Shown here piece after piece: positions 1 to 12,027 of a DNA stretch of 44,989 nucleotides. The DNA comes from an uncultured Pseudomonadota bacterium (GTDB lineage Bacteria; Pseudomonadota; Gammaproteobacteria; Methylococcales; Methylomonadaceae): NCBI GenBank assembly GCA_903858105.1, contig CAIOHN010000049.1:1-44989 (forward strand), written 5' to 3'. The notes beneath the pieces were generated by a model. That model was not told the origin of the DNA. It saw only the letters and a list, made by a program, of their open reading frames with translations, and made no database searches. Each line of letters starts with the position of its first letter. Positions within the stretch are counted from its first letter, which is position 1. Both the position numbers and the translations under genes were made by a program.

Positions 1-156
1 AAGGAATTGACCGGCGTTGCCCGCTATGTATCCAAACAGGATGCGCCAGCAGTGTCTGGTGTGGCGCGTTACATGGCGAAACAAGCCTTGCAATCCAAAG
101 ATTCTGTGTCAGCTAGAACCACTGGCGTAGAGAAATACTTGCGCAATCAGGCGTAA
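1..156 (+). CDS. C-terminal fragment of a protein with repeated GVxRY/GVEKYL motifs (partial at window start)
   Basis: Frame 1 is open from base 1 to TAA at 154-156: KELTGVARYVSKQDAPAVSGVARYMAKQALQSKDSVSARTTGVEKYLRNQA; followed by a strong terminator. Confidence 0.75.
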   Translation, partial: KELTGVARYVSKQDAPAVSGVARYMAKQALQSKDSVSARTTGVEKYLRNQA

Positions 157-166
157 TTTTAGAATT

Positions 167-206
167 AAAAACCGACACCTTTGCTGAAAGGGTGTCGGTT
201 TTTTTA
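167..206 (+). terminator. Rho-independent terminator
   Basis: Perfect hairpin aaaccgacaccttt-gctg-aaagggtgtcggttt followed by a T-run. Confidence 0.85.
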
Positions 207-334
207 TGCCAGTTGGTTTTTATAACGAGCCAAGCGGGCGCAGGGGTAGCCGCGTTTTGAGGCCTGGATTTATACGGTCGCGAGAAAACTGTATTATCAT
301 GACATCTCAAAATCAAATTTTTGCAGGGATATTA

Positions 335-682
335 ATGTCGTCACTGTTTCGTTTTTGCCTGTTACTGTTGTTGCCAGTGCTGGCGTTGGCTGTAGAGCCA
401 AATACTAATGAGCCGGCTGCGGTACCAGAGCCGCCAGATTTACCCGCGCGAGTACAGTCGGGTGAAGAAATGGAGCCGGACATCACCATTATCCGGAAGG
501 GCACCGACACCATTCAGGAGTTTCGCCGCAATGGTCAGCTATACATGGTCAAAATAAAACCGCAGATTGGGCCTTCCTACTATATGTTGGATACCAATAA
601 CGACGGGGAAATGGACGTCAAGAAAAGCGACTTGGACGAAAATACCAAAATAAATGTCTGGACTTTGTTTGAATGGGATTAA
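335..682 (+). CDS. DUF2782-family secreted protein
   Basis: Signal peptide MSSLFRFCLLLLLPVLALA; DITIIRKGTDTIQEFRRNGQLYMVKIKPQIGPSYYMLDTNNDGEMD resembles DUF2782; internal start preferred over 206. Confidence 0.75.
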   Translation: MSSLFRFCLLLLLPVLALAVEPNTNEPAAVPEPPDLPARVQSGEEMEPDITIIRKGTDTIQEFRRNGQLYMVKIKPQIGPSYYMLDTNNDGEMDVKKSDLDENTKINVWTLFEWD

Positions 683-751
683 TTGGCTTGTTGCTTGAAT
701 AAGTCTTGCCCGGCAAATAATAAATTAGCCGGGCTGACGATAAATAACCGC

Positions 752-1162
752 TTATTCAGAGACTTTCACTAACCAGCCACCTTCAGCATCGCACTTGCTG
801 TTTTTTGCCTTGGCTTTTACCGAAATTCTAACGATGGTGTTTTTTAAGCTGTCCGGCAGTTTGCCTTTAACCAGATAAAAAGTATCTTTGTCATCGACCT
901 GAACCTCAACCGGTTCCTGCTTGATGCTGACGTGAATGTGGCCTGGCCCGTTGCTGCCAGAAACCATAAACGAAAATTCAGCTCCCGGTTTTACGGTGGC
1001 CAAATGTTCTGGCGTATACCGGCTTATTTTAGCGTTAATACAACCGCCCTCATCGCTGCCGCTACTGCCGCCATGGCCTCCGTGGCTTGGAGTGGATTGC
1101 GCCCAGGCTGAACTGTGGCAGCCTAAGGCTAGTAAAGCGGCAAAAAAAAGACGGATATGCAT
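752..1162 (-). CDS. Exported hypothetical protein with His/Gly-rich N-terminus
   Basis: 136 aa ORF with signal peptide MHIRLFFAALLALGCHSSAWA and HGGHGGSSG segment. Confidence 0.6.
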   Translation of the reverse strand: MHIRLFFAALLALGCHSSAWAQSTPSHGGHGGSSGSDEGGCINAKISRYTPEHLATVKPGAEFSFMVSGSNGPGHIHVSIKQEPVEVQVDDKDTFYLVKGKLPDSLKNTIVRISVKAKAKNSKCDAEGGWLVKVSE

Positions 1163-1339
1163 GGGTGTTTCCTCATGTTCTTTTTAGGATTGGCTTAGGA
1201 TTATATGTCCTGCCGCATTAACTTTGAAGCTTAAGCGATAAACGCCGCGCCGCCAGGTTGATGTTTTGCCTGGATTTGATTACATTGGGTCAGCCGGTTT
1301 GAATTTGGCGATTAACAATAATAAAAATCAGGAGGGGAT

Positions 1340-1627
1340 ATGTTATTTCTAGCTAAGTTGTGTGGGATTTTATCGTTGGTGTGGTTTTACATGACCGCAA
1401 AAAAACACGGTGGGCCAATATTTAACTGGTCAATTATAGGCTTAATCGGTTATTGGTTGACCTGGTGGTTATCAAAAATGCTGATCGTGGTGCCTTTAGC
1501 CAATATGGTTACCAAGCATTCTGTCACCGAATTTTTGCTGACACAGTTGCCCGTGTTGTGCGCGTTGGCGGCTTGCTATCTGATAAGAAAAAAACTGATC
1601 GCCAGTTTGCCGGCTGTCGAAAAATAA
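1340..1627 (+). CDS. Small hypothetical membrane protein
   Basis: 95 aa ORF with hydrophobic segments; RBS-like aggagg upstream. Confidence 0.6.
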   Translation: MLFLAKLCGILSLVWFYMTAKKHGGPIFNWSIIGLIGYWLTWWLSKMLIVVPLANMVTKHSVTEFLLTQLPVLCALAACYLIRKKLIASLPAVEK

Positions 1628-1631
1628 TTCA

Positions 1632-2363
1632 ATGTCTAAAAATGTGCTGATTACCGGTGCTTCAAGGCGCATCGGTGCGGCTTGTGCGCGTTTTTTACAC
1701 GCTGTCGACTGCAATGTGATTGTGCACTACAACAACTCCGAACTGGATGCTCTGCGTTTGACTGCAGACTTGAATGGCATCCGCGAGGATTCCGCAATCT
1801 CGATCAAGGCTGACTTGCTACAGCAAACGGAGCTTCAGCATTTGGCTGAAACGGCGCTTGCTGTGTGGGATGGCGTCGATGTGTTGATTAATAATGCGTC
1901 AGTGTTTTACCCAAGGCCAATCCAGCTAGTAACTGAACAGGATTGGGATTTGACGCTGGGCAGTAATTTAAAAGCGCCATTTTTTCTGTCCCAGGCGCTT
2001 TTGCCGTCCTTAAAAGCGAAGCGCGGATGTATAGTCAATATCGTTGATATTCACGCGGAAACCGGTTTGTTTGATTATCCGGTTTACAGTATGTCCAAAG
2101 CCGGTTTGGTGGCGATGACCCGCTGCATGGCAAAGGACATGGCGCCACAGGTTAGAGTTAATGCAGTGGCTCCGGGGGCGATTTTGTGGCCAGAGCAGGC
2201 CGGCGTTGCCACTGAGAACCAGGAGATCTTAAAAAAAATCGCCTTGCAGCGTTGCGGTGAAGTGGATGATATTGCCAAGGCAGTAAAATTTTTGATCGAT
2301 GATGCCAGTTACATCACAGGACAAATACTGACAGTCGATGGTGGGCGGACGCTGTTTCGTTAA
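1632..2363 (+). CDS. SDR-family pteridine reductase / dihydromonapterin reductase-like
   Basis: TGASRRIG nucleotide-binding motif, NNASVFYP, YSMSKAG catalytic motif; adjacent to folK and folB. Confidence 0.85.
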   Translation: MSKNVLITGASRRIGAACARFLHAVDCNVIVHYNNSELDALRLTADLNGIREDSAISIKADLLQQTELQHLAETALAVWDGVDVLINNASVFYPRPIQLVTEQDWDLTLGSNLKAPFFLSQALLPSLKAKRGCIVNIVDIHAETGLFDYPVYSMSKAGLVAMTRCMAKDMAPQVRVNAVAPGAILWPEQAGVATENQEILKKIALQRCGEVDDIAKAVKFLIDDASYITGQILTVDGGRTLFR

Positions 2364-2368
2364 GCGAC

Positions 2369-2860
2369 TTAAATAGCAGGTTTATCGAGTTTTGTCTGAT
2401 GCGAATCCCGCTTGTCGAAATTGCGCCATAGCGCTGCGTAACTAAGCTTGCTGACCGGGTGAGTCTGGTTCGGGGCAATTTCTGCCAAGGGTTCCAGTAC
2501 AAAGGCGTAGCGCTCGATTTCGTCGCGGGGGATTTGCAGGCGACCGTCGCTGATTATCTGATCGCCATACAGGATTAAATCCAGATCCAGAGTTCTGGCA
2601 GAAAATTTTTGACTTTGACTGCTGCGACCGTGGTCAACTTCGATTTGTTTTAACAGCTTGGCCACTTCTTTTGCCGATAATTCCGACTCAAACGCTACAA
2701 TTAAATTGTAGAAGCTGTCGCCGACAAAGCCAACCGGTTCGCTTTCGTAAATGCTGGAAACCCTCAGCTCACCAAATGTGTCGCGCAGGGCGGCCAAACT
2801 CGAAGGAATATGGATTTCCTTGTTAATGTTGCTGCCGATGCTGATATATCCGGTAGGCAT
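2369..2860 (-). CDS. folK: 2-amino-4-hydroxy-6-hydroxymethyldihydropteridine diphosphokinase (HPPK)
   Basis: YISIGSNI, SSIYESEPVGF, ARTLDLDLILYGD, PRDEIERYAFVLEPLAEIAP. Confidence 0.93.
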   Translation of the reverse strand: MPTGYISIGSNINKEIHIPSSLAALRDTFGELRVSSIYESEPVGFVGDSFYNLIVAFESELSAKEVAKLLKQIEVDHGRSSQSQKFSARTLDLDLILYGDQIISDGRLQIPRDEIERYAFVLEPLAEIAPNQTHPVSKLSYAALWRNFDKRDSHQTKLDKPAI

Positions 2861-2863
2861 GAT

Positions 2864-3217
2864 TTACCTTTGTCCACGTTCGATAATGATCCCGACGTCG
2901 CGCGCGCGGCTGATGGCGCCCTTTTTGTTGAGGGTGATTTTTACCCAGGGTATCGCAAATTCGCTGAGTAAAATTTTAGCTATTTCCTCAATCAGTTTTT
3001 CAACCAGATAAAACTCGCTGGCTTCGACAAAGCTGACAATCCGATCAGAAACAGTTTTATAGTCAAGCGCATAGGCGATGTCGTCGCTCTCAGCCGCTTT
3101 TTGGATATCAAAACCCATTTCGATATCCAGAATAATTTTTTGTTTGATCTTGCGTTCCCATTCATAAATACCGATCACGGTATCGATTTCAAGTCCGCCT
3201 AAAAAGATGATGTCCAT
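2864..3217 (-). CDS. folB: Dihydroneopterin aldolase
   Basis: MDIIFLGGLEIDTVIGIYEWERKIKQKIILDIEM, ALDYKTVSDRI, LVEKLIEEIA; internal Met preferred over 3283. Confidence 0.92.
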   Translation of the reverse strand: MDIIFLGGLEIDTVIGIYEWERKIKQKIILDIEMGFDIQKAAESDDIAYALDYKTVSDRIVSFVEASEFYLVEKLIEEIAKILLSEFAIPWVKITLNKKGAISRARDVGIIIERGQR

Positions 3218-3305
3218 CGTTACTTTCCGGTTATTATATTTCTTAAGAAGCGGCAGTATCGAGGAAATGCCGTCGCTGTACAAGTCTTGAAACGAGGTTG
3301 ATTAC

Positions 3306-3878
3306 ATGATGGATTGGTTGTTGGTGCCTTTGGCCTATTTGACGGGATCGGTGTCTAGCGCGATTATTGTTTGCAGAATAATGGGCTTGGCTGATCCGCG
3401 TGAAAATGGTTCCGGAAATCCGGGAGCAACGAATGTGATGCGGATTGGCGGCAAAAAAGCGGCAGCAATTACTTTGGCCGGCGATGCGCTTAAGGGCTTA
3501 TTGCCGGTTTTGTTGGCGAAGGCGCTAGGAGTCGATAGTTTAGTGCTCTCCTTAGTGGTGTTTGCGGCATTTTTGGGGCATTTGTATCCGATTTTTTTCG
3601 GATTCAAAGGCGGCAAAGGCGTGGCGACATCGTTTGGCGTAACGCTGGGCGTTGCCTGGTTGCTGGGCTTGGCGGTTTCCGGTACCTGGTTCCTGGTTTA
3701 CAAGCTGGGTAAGATATCGTCGCTTGCGGCCCTGGTTGCGGCTACATTAACGCCTGTATACGCCTGGTTTATCGTGGGCGATATTAAGTTGACGGCCACA
3801 TTTACCGTGATCTCGGTGATCTTGTTGTGGCGGCATAAAAGCAATATTCAGCGTTTGCTGGCCGGCCAGGAATCTTAG
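3306..3878 (+). CDS. plsY: Glycerol-3-phosphate acyltransferase PlsY
   Basis: [45 protein letters not shown]. Confidence 0.95.
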   Translation: MMDWLLVPLAYLTGSVSSAIIVCRIMGLADPRENGSGNPGATNVMRIGGKKAAAITLAGDALKGLLPVLLAKALGVDSLVLSLVVFAAFLGHLYPIFFGFKGGKGVATSFGVTLGVAWLLGLAVSGTWFLVYKLGKISSLAALVAATLTPVYAWFIVGDIKLTATFTVISVILLWRHKSNIQRLLAGQES

Positions 3879-4894
3879 CCGCTGCAAAGACTGAGAAGCT
3901 GCTCCATCGGCCAGCGTGGTCTGGCAAAAATTTCCAGGTTTTGCGTTTGGCCTGCAAGCAGGCGTTGACTGCCAGCGTAGGCAATCATGGCGCCATTGTC
4001 AGTGCAAAACTCCGGGCGCGGGAAATAAATCTGCGCCGCTTCTTTTTCGACCATTTTTTGTAAATGCTGACGAATCACCAGGTTGGCGCTGACGCCGCCC
4101 GCGACCACTAAAGTTTTGAGTTGGGTTTGCTGCAATGCGCGTTTGCATTTGATGCTGAGAGTTTCAGCGACTGCGATTTGAAACGCAAACGCAATGTCGG
4201 CCTTATCTTGTGGCGATTGCTCGGTGGCATGCAGCGCGTTCATCGTAAAGGTTTTAAGGCCGCTAAAACTAAATTCCAGTCCAGGGCGATCTGTCATTGG
4301 CCGGGGGAATTTGAAGCGCTCTTGGCCTAAGCTGGCTAATTCGGCAAGTTTCGGGCCTCCGGGATACTCAAGTCCCAGCATCTTGGCGGTTTTGTCAAAG
4401 GCTTCGCCGGCGGCATCGTCTAAGGATTCGCCCAGCAAATGGTATTCGCCAATCCCGCGCACTTCAATCAGCATGGTATGGCCGCCAGAAATCAGCAAAG
4501 CCACGAACGGGAATGCGGGCGGATTGTCTTCCAGCATGGGTGCGAGTAAATGGCCTTCCATGTGATGTACACCTATGGCTGGGATTTGCCAGGCCCACGC
4601 CAGGCTCCTGGCGGTGGCGGCGCCGACCAGCAAGGCACCCATCAAGCCGGGGCCGGCGGTGTATGCAATGCCATCAATATCGCTTGGGTTAAGCTGTGCG
4701 TCGGCCACAACGGTTTTGATCAAGGGCACCAATTTGCGAATGTGGTCGCGGGAAGCGAGTTCTGGAACGACGCCGCCATACTCTTTATGAGTAGGGATTT
4801 GGCTGTATAAAGTGTGGGCAATCAAGCCCTTAGTGGTGTGATAGACCGCGACAGCGGTTTCATCACAAGAGCTTTCTATGCCTAAAACGTACAT
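3875..4894 (-). CDS. tsaD: tRNA N6-adenosine threonylcarbamoyltransferase TsaD
   Basis: [55 protein letters not shown]. Confidence 0.97.
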   Translation of the reverse strand: MYVLGIESSCDETAVAVYHTTKGLIAHTLYSQIPTHKEYGGVVPELASRDHIRKLVPLIKTVVADAQLNPSDIDGIAYTAGPGLMGALLVGAATARSLAWAWQIPAIGVHHMEGHLLAPMLEDNPPAFPFVALLISGGHTMLIEVRGIGEYHLLGESLDDAAGEAFDKTAKMLGLEYPGGPKLAELASLGQERFKFPRPMTDRPGLEFSFSGLKTFTMNALHATEQSPQDKADIAFAFQIAVAETLSIKCKRALQQTQLKTLVVAGGVSANLVIRQHLQKMVEKEAAQIYFPRPEFCTDNGAMIAYAGSQRLLAGQTQNLEIFARPRWPMEQLLSLCSG

Positions 4895-4900
4895 TAGTTT

Positions 4901-4928
4901 TTGAATAAAAGTTTTTTATGAGTATAAT
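4901..4928 (+). promoter_or_regulatory. Candidate sigma70 promoter for rpsU-dnaG-rpoD operon
   Basis: TTGAAT - 16 nt - TATAAT, 70 bp upstream of rpsU, divergent from tsaD. Confidence 0.55.
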
Positions 4929-4997
4929 CGAGCGTTTTCAGTGGGCTTGATTCGCCCATGGCTCCACAAGATACTAACATAAATCGGATTATTGATA

Positions 4998-5231
4998 ATG
5001 CCATCAGTTAAAGTTAAAGAGAACGAACATTTCGACATCGCGATTCGTCGCTTCAAACGTGCTTGTGAAAAAGCGGGCGTCTTGGCTGAAGTTCGTCGTC
5101 GCGAGTTTTATGAAAAACCAACTACCGAACGTAAACGCAAAGGTGCAGCAGCGGTTAAACGCCATTTGAAAAAATTGGCGCGTGAGCGCTATGCATTGAA
5201 AAATCTGCGTCGCGGTCGTCCACAAATTTAA
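4998..5231 (+). CDS. rpsU: 30S ribosomal protein S21 (bS21)
   Basis: [42 protein letters not shown]. Confidence 0.97.
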   Translation: MPSVKVKENEHFDIAIRRFKRACEKAGVLAEVRRREFYEKPTTERKRKGAAAVKRHLKKLARERYALKNLRRGRPQI

Positions 5232-5239
5232 GGCACACA

Positions 5240-5689
5240 ATGGATGCGTTAAAAGAGCGTATCAGGGAAGATATGAAGGCCGCGATGAAAAGCGGCGAAA
5301 AAGCCAGGCTCGGCGTTATTCGGATGATACTTGCAGCAATCAAGCAGGTGGAAGTCGATGAGCGTATCGAATTGGGCGACGAGCGCGTGATTGTGGTGCT
5401 CGATAAAATGCTTAAACAGCGTCGTGAGTCCATCAGACAATTCCGCGACGCCAACCGCATCGATTTAGCAGAGATCGAAGAAGCAGAAATATTGGTTATT
5501 CAGGATTTTCTGCCTCAACCACTAAGCGATGCTGACATAGATGCGATGATTGCTGGCGCAGTAGCGGAAGTGGGTGCTACATCAGTAAAAGACATGGGCG
5601 GTGTCATGGCTTTGCTCAAGCCGCAAATGCAGGGCAGGGCTGACATGGCAAATGTCAGTGCAAGAATCAAGGCCTGTTTTATAGCCTAA
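5240..5689 (+). CDS. GatB/YqeY domain-containing protein
   Basis: KERIREDMKAAMKSGEKARLGVIRMILAAIKQVEVDER...; syntenic between rpsU and dnaG. Confidence 0.92.
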   Translation: MDALKERIREDMKAAMKSGEKARLGVIRMILAAIKQVEVDERIELGDERVIVVLDKMLKQRRESIRQFRDANRIDLAEIEEAEILVIQDFLPQPLSDADIDAMIAGAVAEVGATSVKDMGGVMALLKPQMQGRADMANVSARIKACFIA

Positions 5690-5704
5690 TATCTTGTCGG
5701 TAAC

Positions 5705-7435
5705 ATGTCCGGCAAGATACCTCGTCAGTTTATAGATGATCTGTTGGTGCGGGTCGATATCGTCGATTTAATCGATTCGCGCGTTCCTCTAAAAAAATCC
5801 GGCAGCAATTTCACTGCGCGCTGCCCGTTTCATACCGAAAAAACCCCTAGTTTTTCAGTCAATCGTAACAAGCAGATTTATCATTGCTTTGGCTGCGGTG
5901 TCAGTGGCAATGCCATTGGTTTCTTGATGGAGTTTAACCATCTCGGCTTTGTTGAGGCGATTGAAGATTTGGCGGCTTTTGCCGGCGTTGATGTGCCGCG
6001 AGAACTTGTAGAGAGCGGCAGTGAGTTTTCGGATAAAAAAAGTGTGTCGCATATTTATGATGTGCTGGCAGGCGTTGCCGCGTTTTACGCTGAGCAACTG
6101 CGCGGTAATATTGAGGGGCTGCAAGCGGTTGACTACTTAAAAGCTAGAGGTGTAAGCGGCGAATTGGCCAGAGATTTTTTGCTGGGTTACGCGCCTGACA
6201 AGTGGGATGCCTTATTGACGCGGTTTGGGCAGGCAGAGTTGGTTGAGGCTGGTATGCTCGTGGTCAGGGAAGACGGCAAGGTCTACGACCGTTTTCGGCG
6301 GCGGCTAATGTTTCCGATACGTGATAAGCGCAATCGGGTCGTGGGATTTGGCGGGCGAGTCCTGGATGATTCTCTGCCCAAATATCTCAACTCGCCAGAA
6401 ACCGCGGTATTTTCAAAGAGTAAAGAGCTTTATGGTCTGCATGAGCTTTTGGCGCGGAATACAAAGCCTGAGCGGATATTGGTGGTTGAAGGTTATATGG
6501 ATGTGATTGCCTTGGCGCAATTTGGTGTATTCAATGCGGTCGCAGCCTTGGGCACTGCTACGTCGAAGGTGCAAATCGATCTATTGTTCCGATTTACCTC
6601 CGAGTTAGTGTTTTGTTTCGACGGCGATAACGCCGGGCGACAGGCGGCTTGGAAGGCAACAGAAGCAGCTCTGCCTTGTTTGCGCGATGGCCGACAAATC
6701 AAAATCATGTTGCTGCCGCAAGGACAGGATCCTGATTCATTGGTTAGAGCCGAAGGATTATCTGGATTTGTGGAACGAATTGGATCGGCGCAGGTCTTGT
6801 CTGATTACTTTTTTGAAAATGTTGCTGGTAGCTTGGAATTGGCTACGGTTGAAGGGCGGTCGCAATTGCTGGCCGCGGCAAAGCCGGCGCTGGAAAAGGT
6901 GCCGACAGGCTTTTTTCGCGACATGATGTTCGCCAGATTGCAGGAATTAGCCGCAACGCGGATGAGTCTACCTGTTGTCGAAAAGCAGACTAGACTTAAG
7001 TCAAAAATTAATACTGGTAAATCGGGTCAGTCGCCAAGAGTGAGTCTGGCGCGCAAGGTGATAGCGTTGCTGCTGCAATACCCGCATTTGGGGTCGGTCG
7101 TTGAGCGACAGGGGTTGCGGCTTGAAGAGCTTAGTTTTGCCGGTATGGAATTGCTGGAAGATGTTTTGCAGCGCATCGCCCTTGAAAAGCCGGAAAATAG
7201 CGCCATCTTGTTAGAAGTTTATCGGGGATCTCCCCAGGAAAAAGTGGTTAAAGCTTTGGCGAGTTTGGAGTTGCAGGTGCCTGCAGGCGGCGAAGAGGCT
7301 GAGTTTTGTGGCGCATTGCAACAGCTTTGTAAGCAGGCCAAAGAAGAGTTGCTAAATCGCTTGATCGAAAAGGAAAGTCGAGAAGGTTTGATGTTTGAAG
7401 AAAAAGAGGTGTTGCGGAAGCTGTTAAAAGGCTAG
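5705..7435 (+). CDS. dnaG: DNA primase
   Basis: CPFHTEKTPSFSVNRNKQIYHCFGCG zinc finger; VVEGYMDVIAL and DGDNAGRQAA TOPRIM motifs. Confidence 0.97.
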   Translation: MSGKIPRQFIDDLLVRVDIVDLIDSRVPLKKSGSNFTARCPFHTEKTPSFSVNRNKQIYHCFGCGVSGNAIGFLMEFNHLGFVEAIEDLAAFAGVDVPRELVESGSEFSDKKSVSHIYDVLAGVAAFYAEQLRGNIEGLQAVDYLKARGVSGELARDFLLGYAPDKWDALLTRFGQAELVEAGMLVVREDGKVYDRFRRRLMFPIRDKRNRVVGFGGRVLDDSLPKYLNSPETAVFSKSKELYGLHELLARNTKPERILVVEGYMDVIALAQFGVFNAVAALGTATSKVQIDLLFRFTSELVFCFDGDNAGRQAAWKATEAALPCLRDGRQIKIMLLPQGQDPDSLVRAEGLSGFVERIGSAQVLSDYFFENVAGSLELATVEGRSQLLAAAKPALEKVPTGFFRDMMFARLQELAATRMSLPVVEKQTRLKSKINTGKSGQSPRVSLARKVIALLLQYPHLGSVVERQGLRLEELSFAGMELLEDVLQRIALEKPENSAILLEVYRGSPQEKVVKALASLELQVPAGGEEAEFCGALQQLCKQAKEELLNRLIEKESREGLMFEEKEVLRKLLKG

Positions 7436-7517
7436 TCCTAGGTGACCGCATTATATTTTGCCGTTATAATTTCCTGTTCTGCGGCGCTTGGTGCTGAAAA
7501 CGTATTGTGAGTAAAGA

Positions 7518-9329
7518 ATGAATCAAGAACAACAGCAATCTCAACTGAAACAACTGATCGCAAAAGGTAAAGCGCAGGGTTATTTGACTTATGCGGAAGT
7601 AAACGACCATTTGCCTAGCGATATTATCGATCCTGAGCAAATCGACGATATTATCAGCATGATCAATGACATGGGGATTCAGGTTTATGAGGTAGCGCCG
7701 GATGACGACGATTCCTTGATCACCTCTGATGCGGTAGTAACTGCCGACGATGATGAGGAAGTGGCCGAAGTAGCCGCTTTGGCGTCAGTGGATAGTGAGT
7801 TTGGCCGCACTACCGATCCAGTGCGTCTGTATATGCGGGAAATGGGTTCCGTAGAACTGTTGACGCGCGAAGAAGAGCTAAAAATTGCCAAGCGCATCGA
7901 AGAAGGTCAGCGCCAGGTTGTGGGTGCAATTGCGCGTTCAGGATTCATTGTCGAGTCGTTTATCGACGCCTTTGATTCCGTGCAAGTAGAAGATTCCGGT
8001 GTGCGTCTTAATGACTTGGTGTTAGGTTTTGTCGATCTGACCGAGGTCGAGGAAATTGAAGTTGCCGGTATTGAGATCGAAGAGCCTGCCGAGGATGCGG
8101 AAGAAGAAAGCAAAACCGTCGATTATGAAGAGGTTAAGGTAAAAGTCGATCTTTTACGGAAAACCTTGAAAGCAGCGACAACAGCCGTCAAAAAGAACGG
8201 CTATGGACACGAAAAGACTGAGAAGTTGTTTGATTCGCTAGACGAAATATTTTGCGAATTTAAATGGACGCCACAATATTTGAAGAAAATGGTGTCTGTC
8301 TCCGAAGAGTTGATTGCGGCTATTCGCGAGGAAGAGCGGACGATACTTGATATTTGCGTTAAAAAGGCCAAAGTGCCGCGCAAAGACTTTATCAACGCAT
8401 TCTCGGAGAATGAAACCAATCCGGAATGGCTTGATCAGTACATTGCCAGTCACCCCAATTTTGCAGCAGTATTTGCCGACTATCGCGACAAGATTAAGTC
8501 TGCACAGCAACGGTTGGCAGGGATCGAGTCGCGTTATGGCTTGAGTATTGGCGCTCTAAAAGGCATTTGCCGGCATATTTCATTAGGCGAAGCCAAAGCC
8601 AGACGTGCCAAAAAAGAAATGATCGAGGCTAACCTGCGTTTGGTGATTTCGATAGCTAAAAAATATACCAATCGTGGTCTGCAATTCCTGGATTTGATTC
8701 AGGAAGGTAACATCGGTTTAATGAAAGCCGTGGATAAGTTTGAATATCGCCGCGGTTACAAATTTTCTACCTATGCTACCTGGTGGATTCGTCAGGCTAT
8801 TACGCGATCCATCGCCGATCAGGCCAGAACTATTCGTATCCCTGTGCATATGATCGAGACTATCAACAAGCTGAATCGCGTCTCCAGACAGATTCTGCAA
8901 GAGTTGGGTCGTGAGGCAACGCCGGAAGAATTGGCCGAGCGGATGGAAATGCCGGAAGACAAAATCCGTAAGGTGTTGAAGATTGCCAAAGAGCCAATTT
9001 CGATGGAAACACCGATTGGCGACGACGAAGATTCGCATTTGGGTGATTTTATCGAAGATTCTAAGATGCTATCGCCTGTCGAATCTGCTACAATCGCCGG
9101 TCTTCGAGAGTCCACGCAAAATGTTTTGGCAGGACTAACGGCCAGAGAAGCTAAAGTGCTCAGAATGCGTTTCGGTATCAACATGAACACCGATCACACG
9201 CTGGAAGAAGTTGGCAAACAGTTCGACGTTACCCGCGAGCGGATTCGTCAAATTGAAGCCAAAGCCTTGCGTAAGTTAAGGCATCCGTCCAGATCCGAGC
9301 AGTTGAGATGTTTTCTTGATGGCGAATAA
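7518..9329 (+). CDS. rpoD: RNA polymerase sigma factor RpoD (sigma70)
   Basis: [81 protein letters not shown]; region 4.2 present. Confidence 0.98.
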   Translation: MNQEQQQSQLKQLIAKGKAQGYLTYAEVNDHLPSDIIDPEQIDDIISMINDMGIQVYEVAPDDDDSLITSDAVVTADDDEEVAEVAALASVDSEFGRTTDPVRLYMREMGSVELLTREEELKIAKRIEEGQRQVVGAIARSGFIVESFIDAFDSVQVEDSGVRLNDLVLGFVDLTEVEEIEVAGIEIEEPAEDAEEESKTVDYEEVKVKVDLLRKTLKAATTAVKKNGYGHEKTEKLFDSLDEIFCEFKWTPQYLKKMVSVSEELIAAIREEERTILDICVKKAKVPRKDFINAFSENETNPEWLDQYIASHPNFAAVFADYRDKIKSAQQRLAGIESRYGLSIGALKGICRHISLGEAKARRAKKEMIEANLRLVISIAKKYTNRGLQFLDLIQEGNIGLMKAVDKFEYRRGYKFSTYATWWIRQAITRSIADQARTIRIPVHMIETINKLNRVSRQILQELGREATPEELAERMEMPEDKIRKVLKIAKEPISMETPIGDDEDSHLGDFIEDSKMLSPVESATIAGLRESTQNVLAGLTAREAKVLRMRFGINMNTDHTLEEVGKQFDVTRERIRQIEAKALRKLRHPSRSEQLRCFLDGE

Positions 9330-9359
9330 AGCGTCTACAACACGCTAATTTATATATGC

Positions 9360-9436
9360 GGGCCCTTAGCTCAGTTGGTTAGAGCTTCCGACTCATAATC
9401 GGCAGGTCGTAGGTTCAAGTCCTACAGTGCCCACCA
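9360..9436 (+). tRNA. tRNA with CAT anticodon, probably tRNA-Ile2 (lysidine-modified)
   Basis: 77 nt cloverleaf, loop CTCATAA, T-arm GTAGG TTCAAGT CCTAC, encoded CCA; resembles E. coli ileX, which also lies near rpoD; one C-U acceptor mismatch. Confidence 0.9.
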
Positions 9437-9444
9437 CAGATACC

Positions 9445-9469
9445 AGGCCGTTTGCGCGGCCTTTTTTTA
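9445..9469 (+). terminator. Rho-independent terminator after tRNA
   Basis: aggccg-tttgcg-cggcct followed by T-run. Confidence 0.75.
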
Positions 9470-9504
9470 TATGCGCAAGTTTTCATTTTGGCGAGGGTTT
9501 AACC

Positions 9505-10665
9505 GTGAATAAAAACTACCTTTTTACATCAGAGTCTGTTTCGGAAGGTCATCCCGATAAAGTTGCTGATCAGATTTCCGATGCTGTTGTTGACGCACTG
9601 TTGGCGCAAGACCCACGTTCCAGAGTAGCTTGCGAGACTATGGTAAAAACCGGTATGGTCATATTGGCTGGCGAAATCACCACCAATGCCTGGGTTGATA
9701 CCGAAGAATTGGTTAGAAAAGTAGTCTGTGAAATCGGCTATGATCATGGTGACATTGGCTTCGACGGCAATAGCTGCGCTGTATTGAACGCGATTGGTAA
9801 ACAATCATCCGACATTGCGATGGGTGTTGACGAGTCTGACGACCATGAGCAAGGCGCCGGTGACCAAGGCTTGATGTTCGGTTATGCCAGCAACGAAACC
9901 GACGTGTTGATGCCTGCCCCCATTACCTACGCGCATCGCTTGGTAGAAAGGCAAGCGCAGATCCGTAAAAATAAAACCCTGCCTTGGTTGCGTCCGGATG
10001 CTAAAAGCCAGGTGACTTTCCGTTACGAAAATAACAAGCCGGTCGCTATTGATGCGGTGGTGTTGTCTACACAGCATTCGCCCGAAATCGGCGGTAAATT
10101 GCTTGAAGAAGCGGTCATGGATGAAATCATCCTGCCGACCTTACCTAAAGAATGGCTGCACAAAGATACTAAATTTTTTATCAATCCTACAGGTCAGTTC
10201 ATTATTGGTGGGCCAGTCGGTGACTGCGGCTTGACTGGTCGTAAAATCATCGTGGATACCTACGGCGGCATGGCCCGTCACGGCGGCGGCGCGTTTTCCG
10301 GTAAAGATCCATCAAAAGTTGACAGATCGGCTGCCTACATGGGTCGCTATGTGGCAAAAAATATCGTGGCGGCTGGTTTGGCCGAGCGGTGCGAAATTCA
10401 AATTTCTTACGCGATTGGTGTGGCTGAGCCGACATCCATCACTATCGAAACATTCGGTACTGGCAAAATCGCAGAAGAACGTTTGGTGCAAATCGTGCGC
10501 GAACATTTCGATTTAAGACCTAAAGGTCTGATTGCTCAACTTGATTTGTTGAAGCCAATTTATCGTCCAACTGCGGCTTATGGCCATTTTGGTCGCAACG
10601 AAGCCAGCTTTACCTGGGAAAAAACCGATAAAGCTGAAGCATTAAAAGCTGCTGCCGGCATTTAA
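9505..10665 (+). CDS. metK: S-adenosylmethionine synthetase
   Basis: GTG start giving [64 protein letters not shown]. Confidence 0.97.
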   Translation: MNKNYLFTSESVSEGHPDKVADQISDAVVDALLAQDPRSRVACETMVKTGMVILAGEITTNAWVDTEELVRKVVCEIGYDHGDIGFDGNSCAVLNAIGKQSSDIAMGVDESDDHEQGAGDQGLMFGYASNETDVLMPAPITYAHRLVERQAQIRKNKTLPWLRPDAKSQVTFRYENNKPVAIDAVVLSTQHSPEIGGKLLEEAVMDEIILPTLPKEWLHKDTKFFINPTGQFIIGGPVGDCGLTGRKIIVDTYGGMARHGGGAFSGKDPSKVDRSAAYMGRYVAKNIVAAGLAERCEIQISYAIGVAEPTSITIETFGTGKIAEERLVQIVREHFDLRPKGLIAQLDLLKPIYRPTAAYGHFGRNEASFTWEKTDKAEALKAAAGI

Positions 10666-10683
10666 CTTAAAACAGGAATTAAA

Positions 10684-11976
<1,293 letters not shown>

Positions 11977-11994
11977 GCTTCGATCAATCCGACG

Positions 11995-12019
11995 AAAAGG
12001 GGCGCAAGCCCCTTTTTTA
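11995..12019 (+). terminator. Rho-independent terminator after ahcY
   Basis: aaaggggc-gcaa-gccccttttttat. Confidence 0.85.
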
Positions 12020-12027
12020 TGTAAGCT

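Noticed and set aside
4121-4810. Several plus-strand ORFs opposite tsaD
   Set aside because: Fully antisense to tsaD with low-complexity composition; no independent support.
8201-9190. Minus-strand ORFs inside rpoD
   Set aside because: Antisense to rpoD; no motifs.
9437-9504. SAM riboswitch upstream of metK
   Set aside because: The gap is only 68 bp and is largely taken up by the tRNA terminator hairpin.
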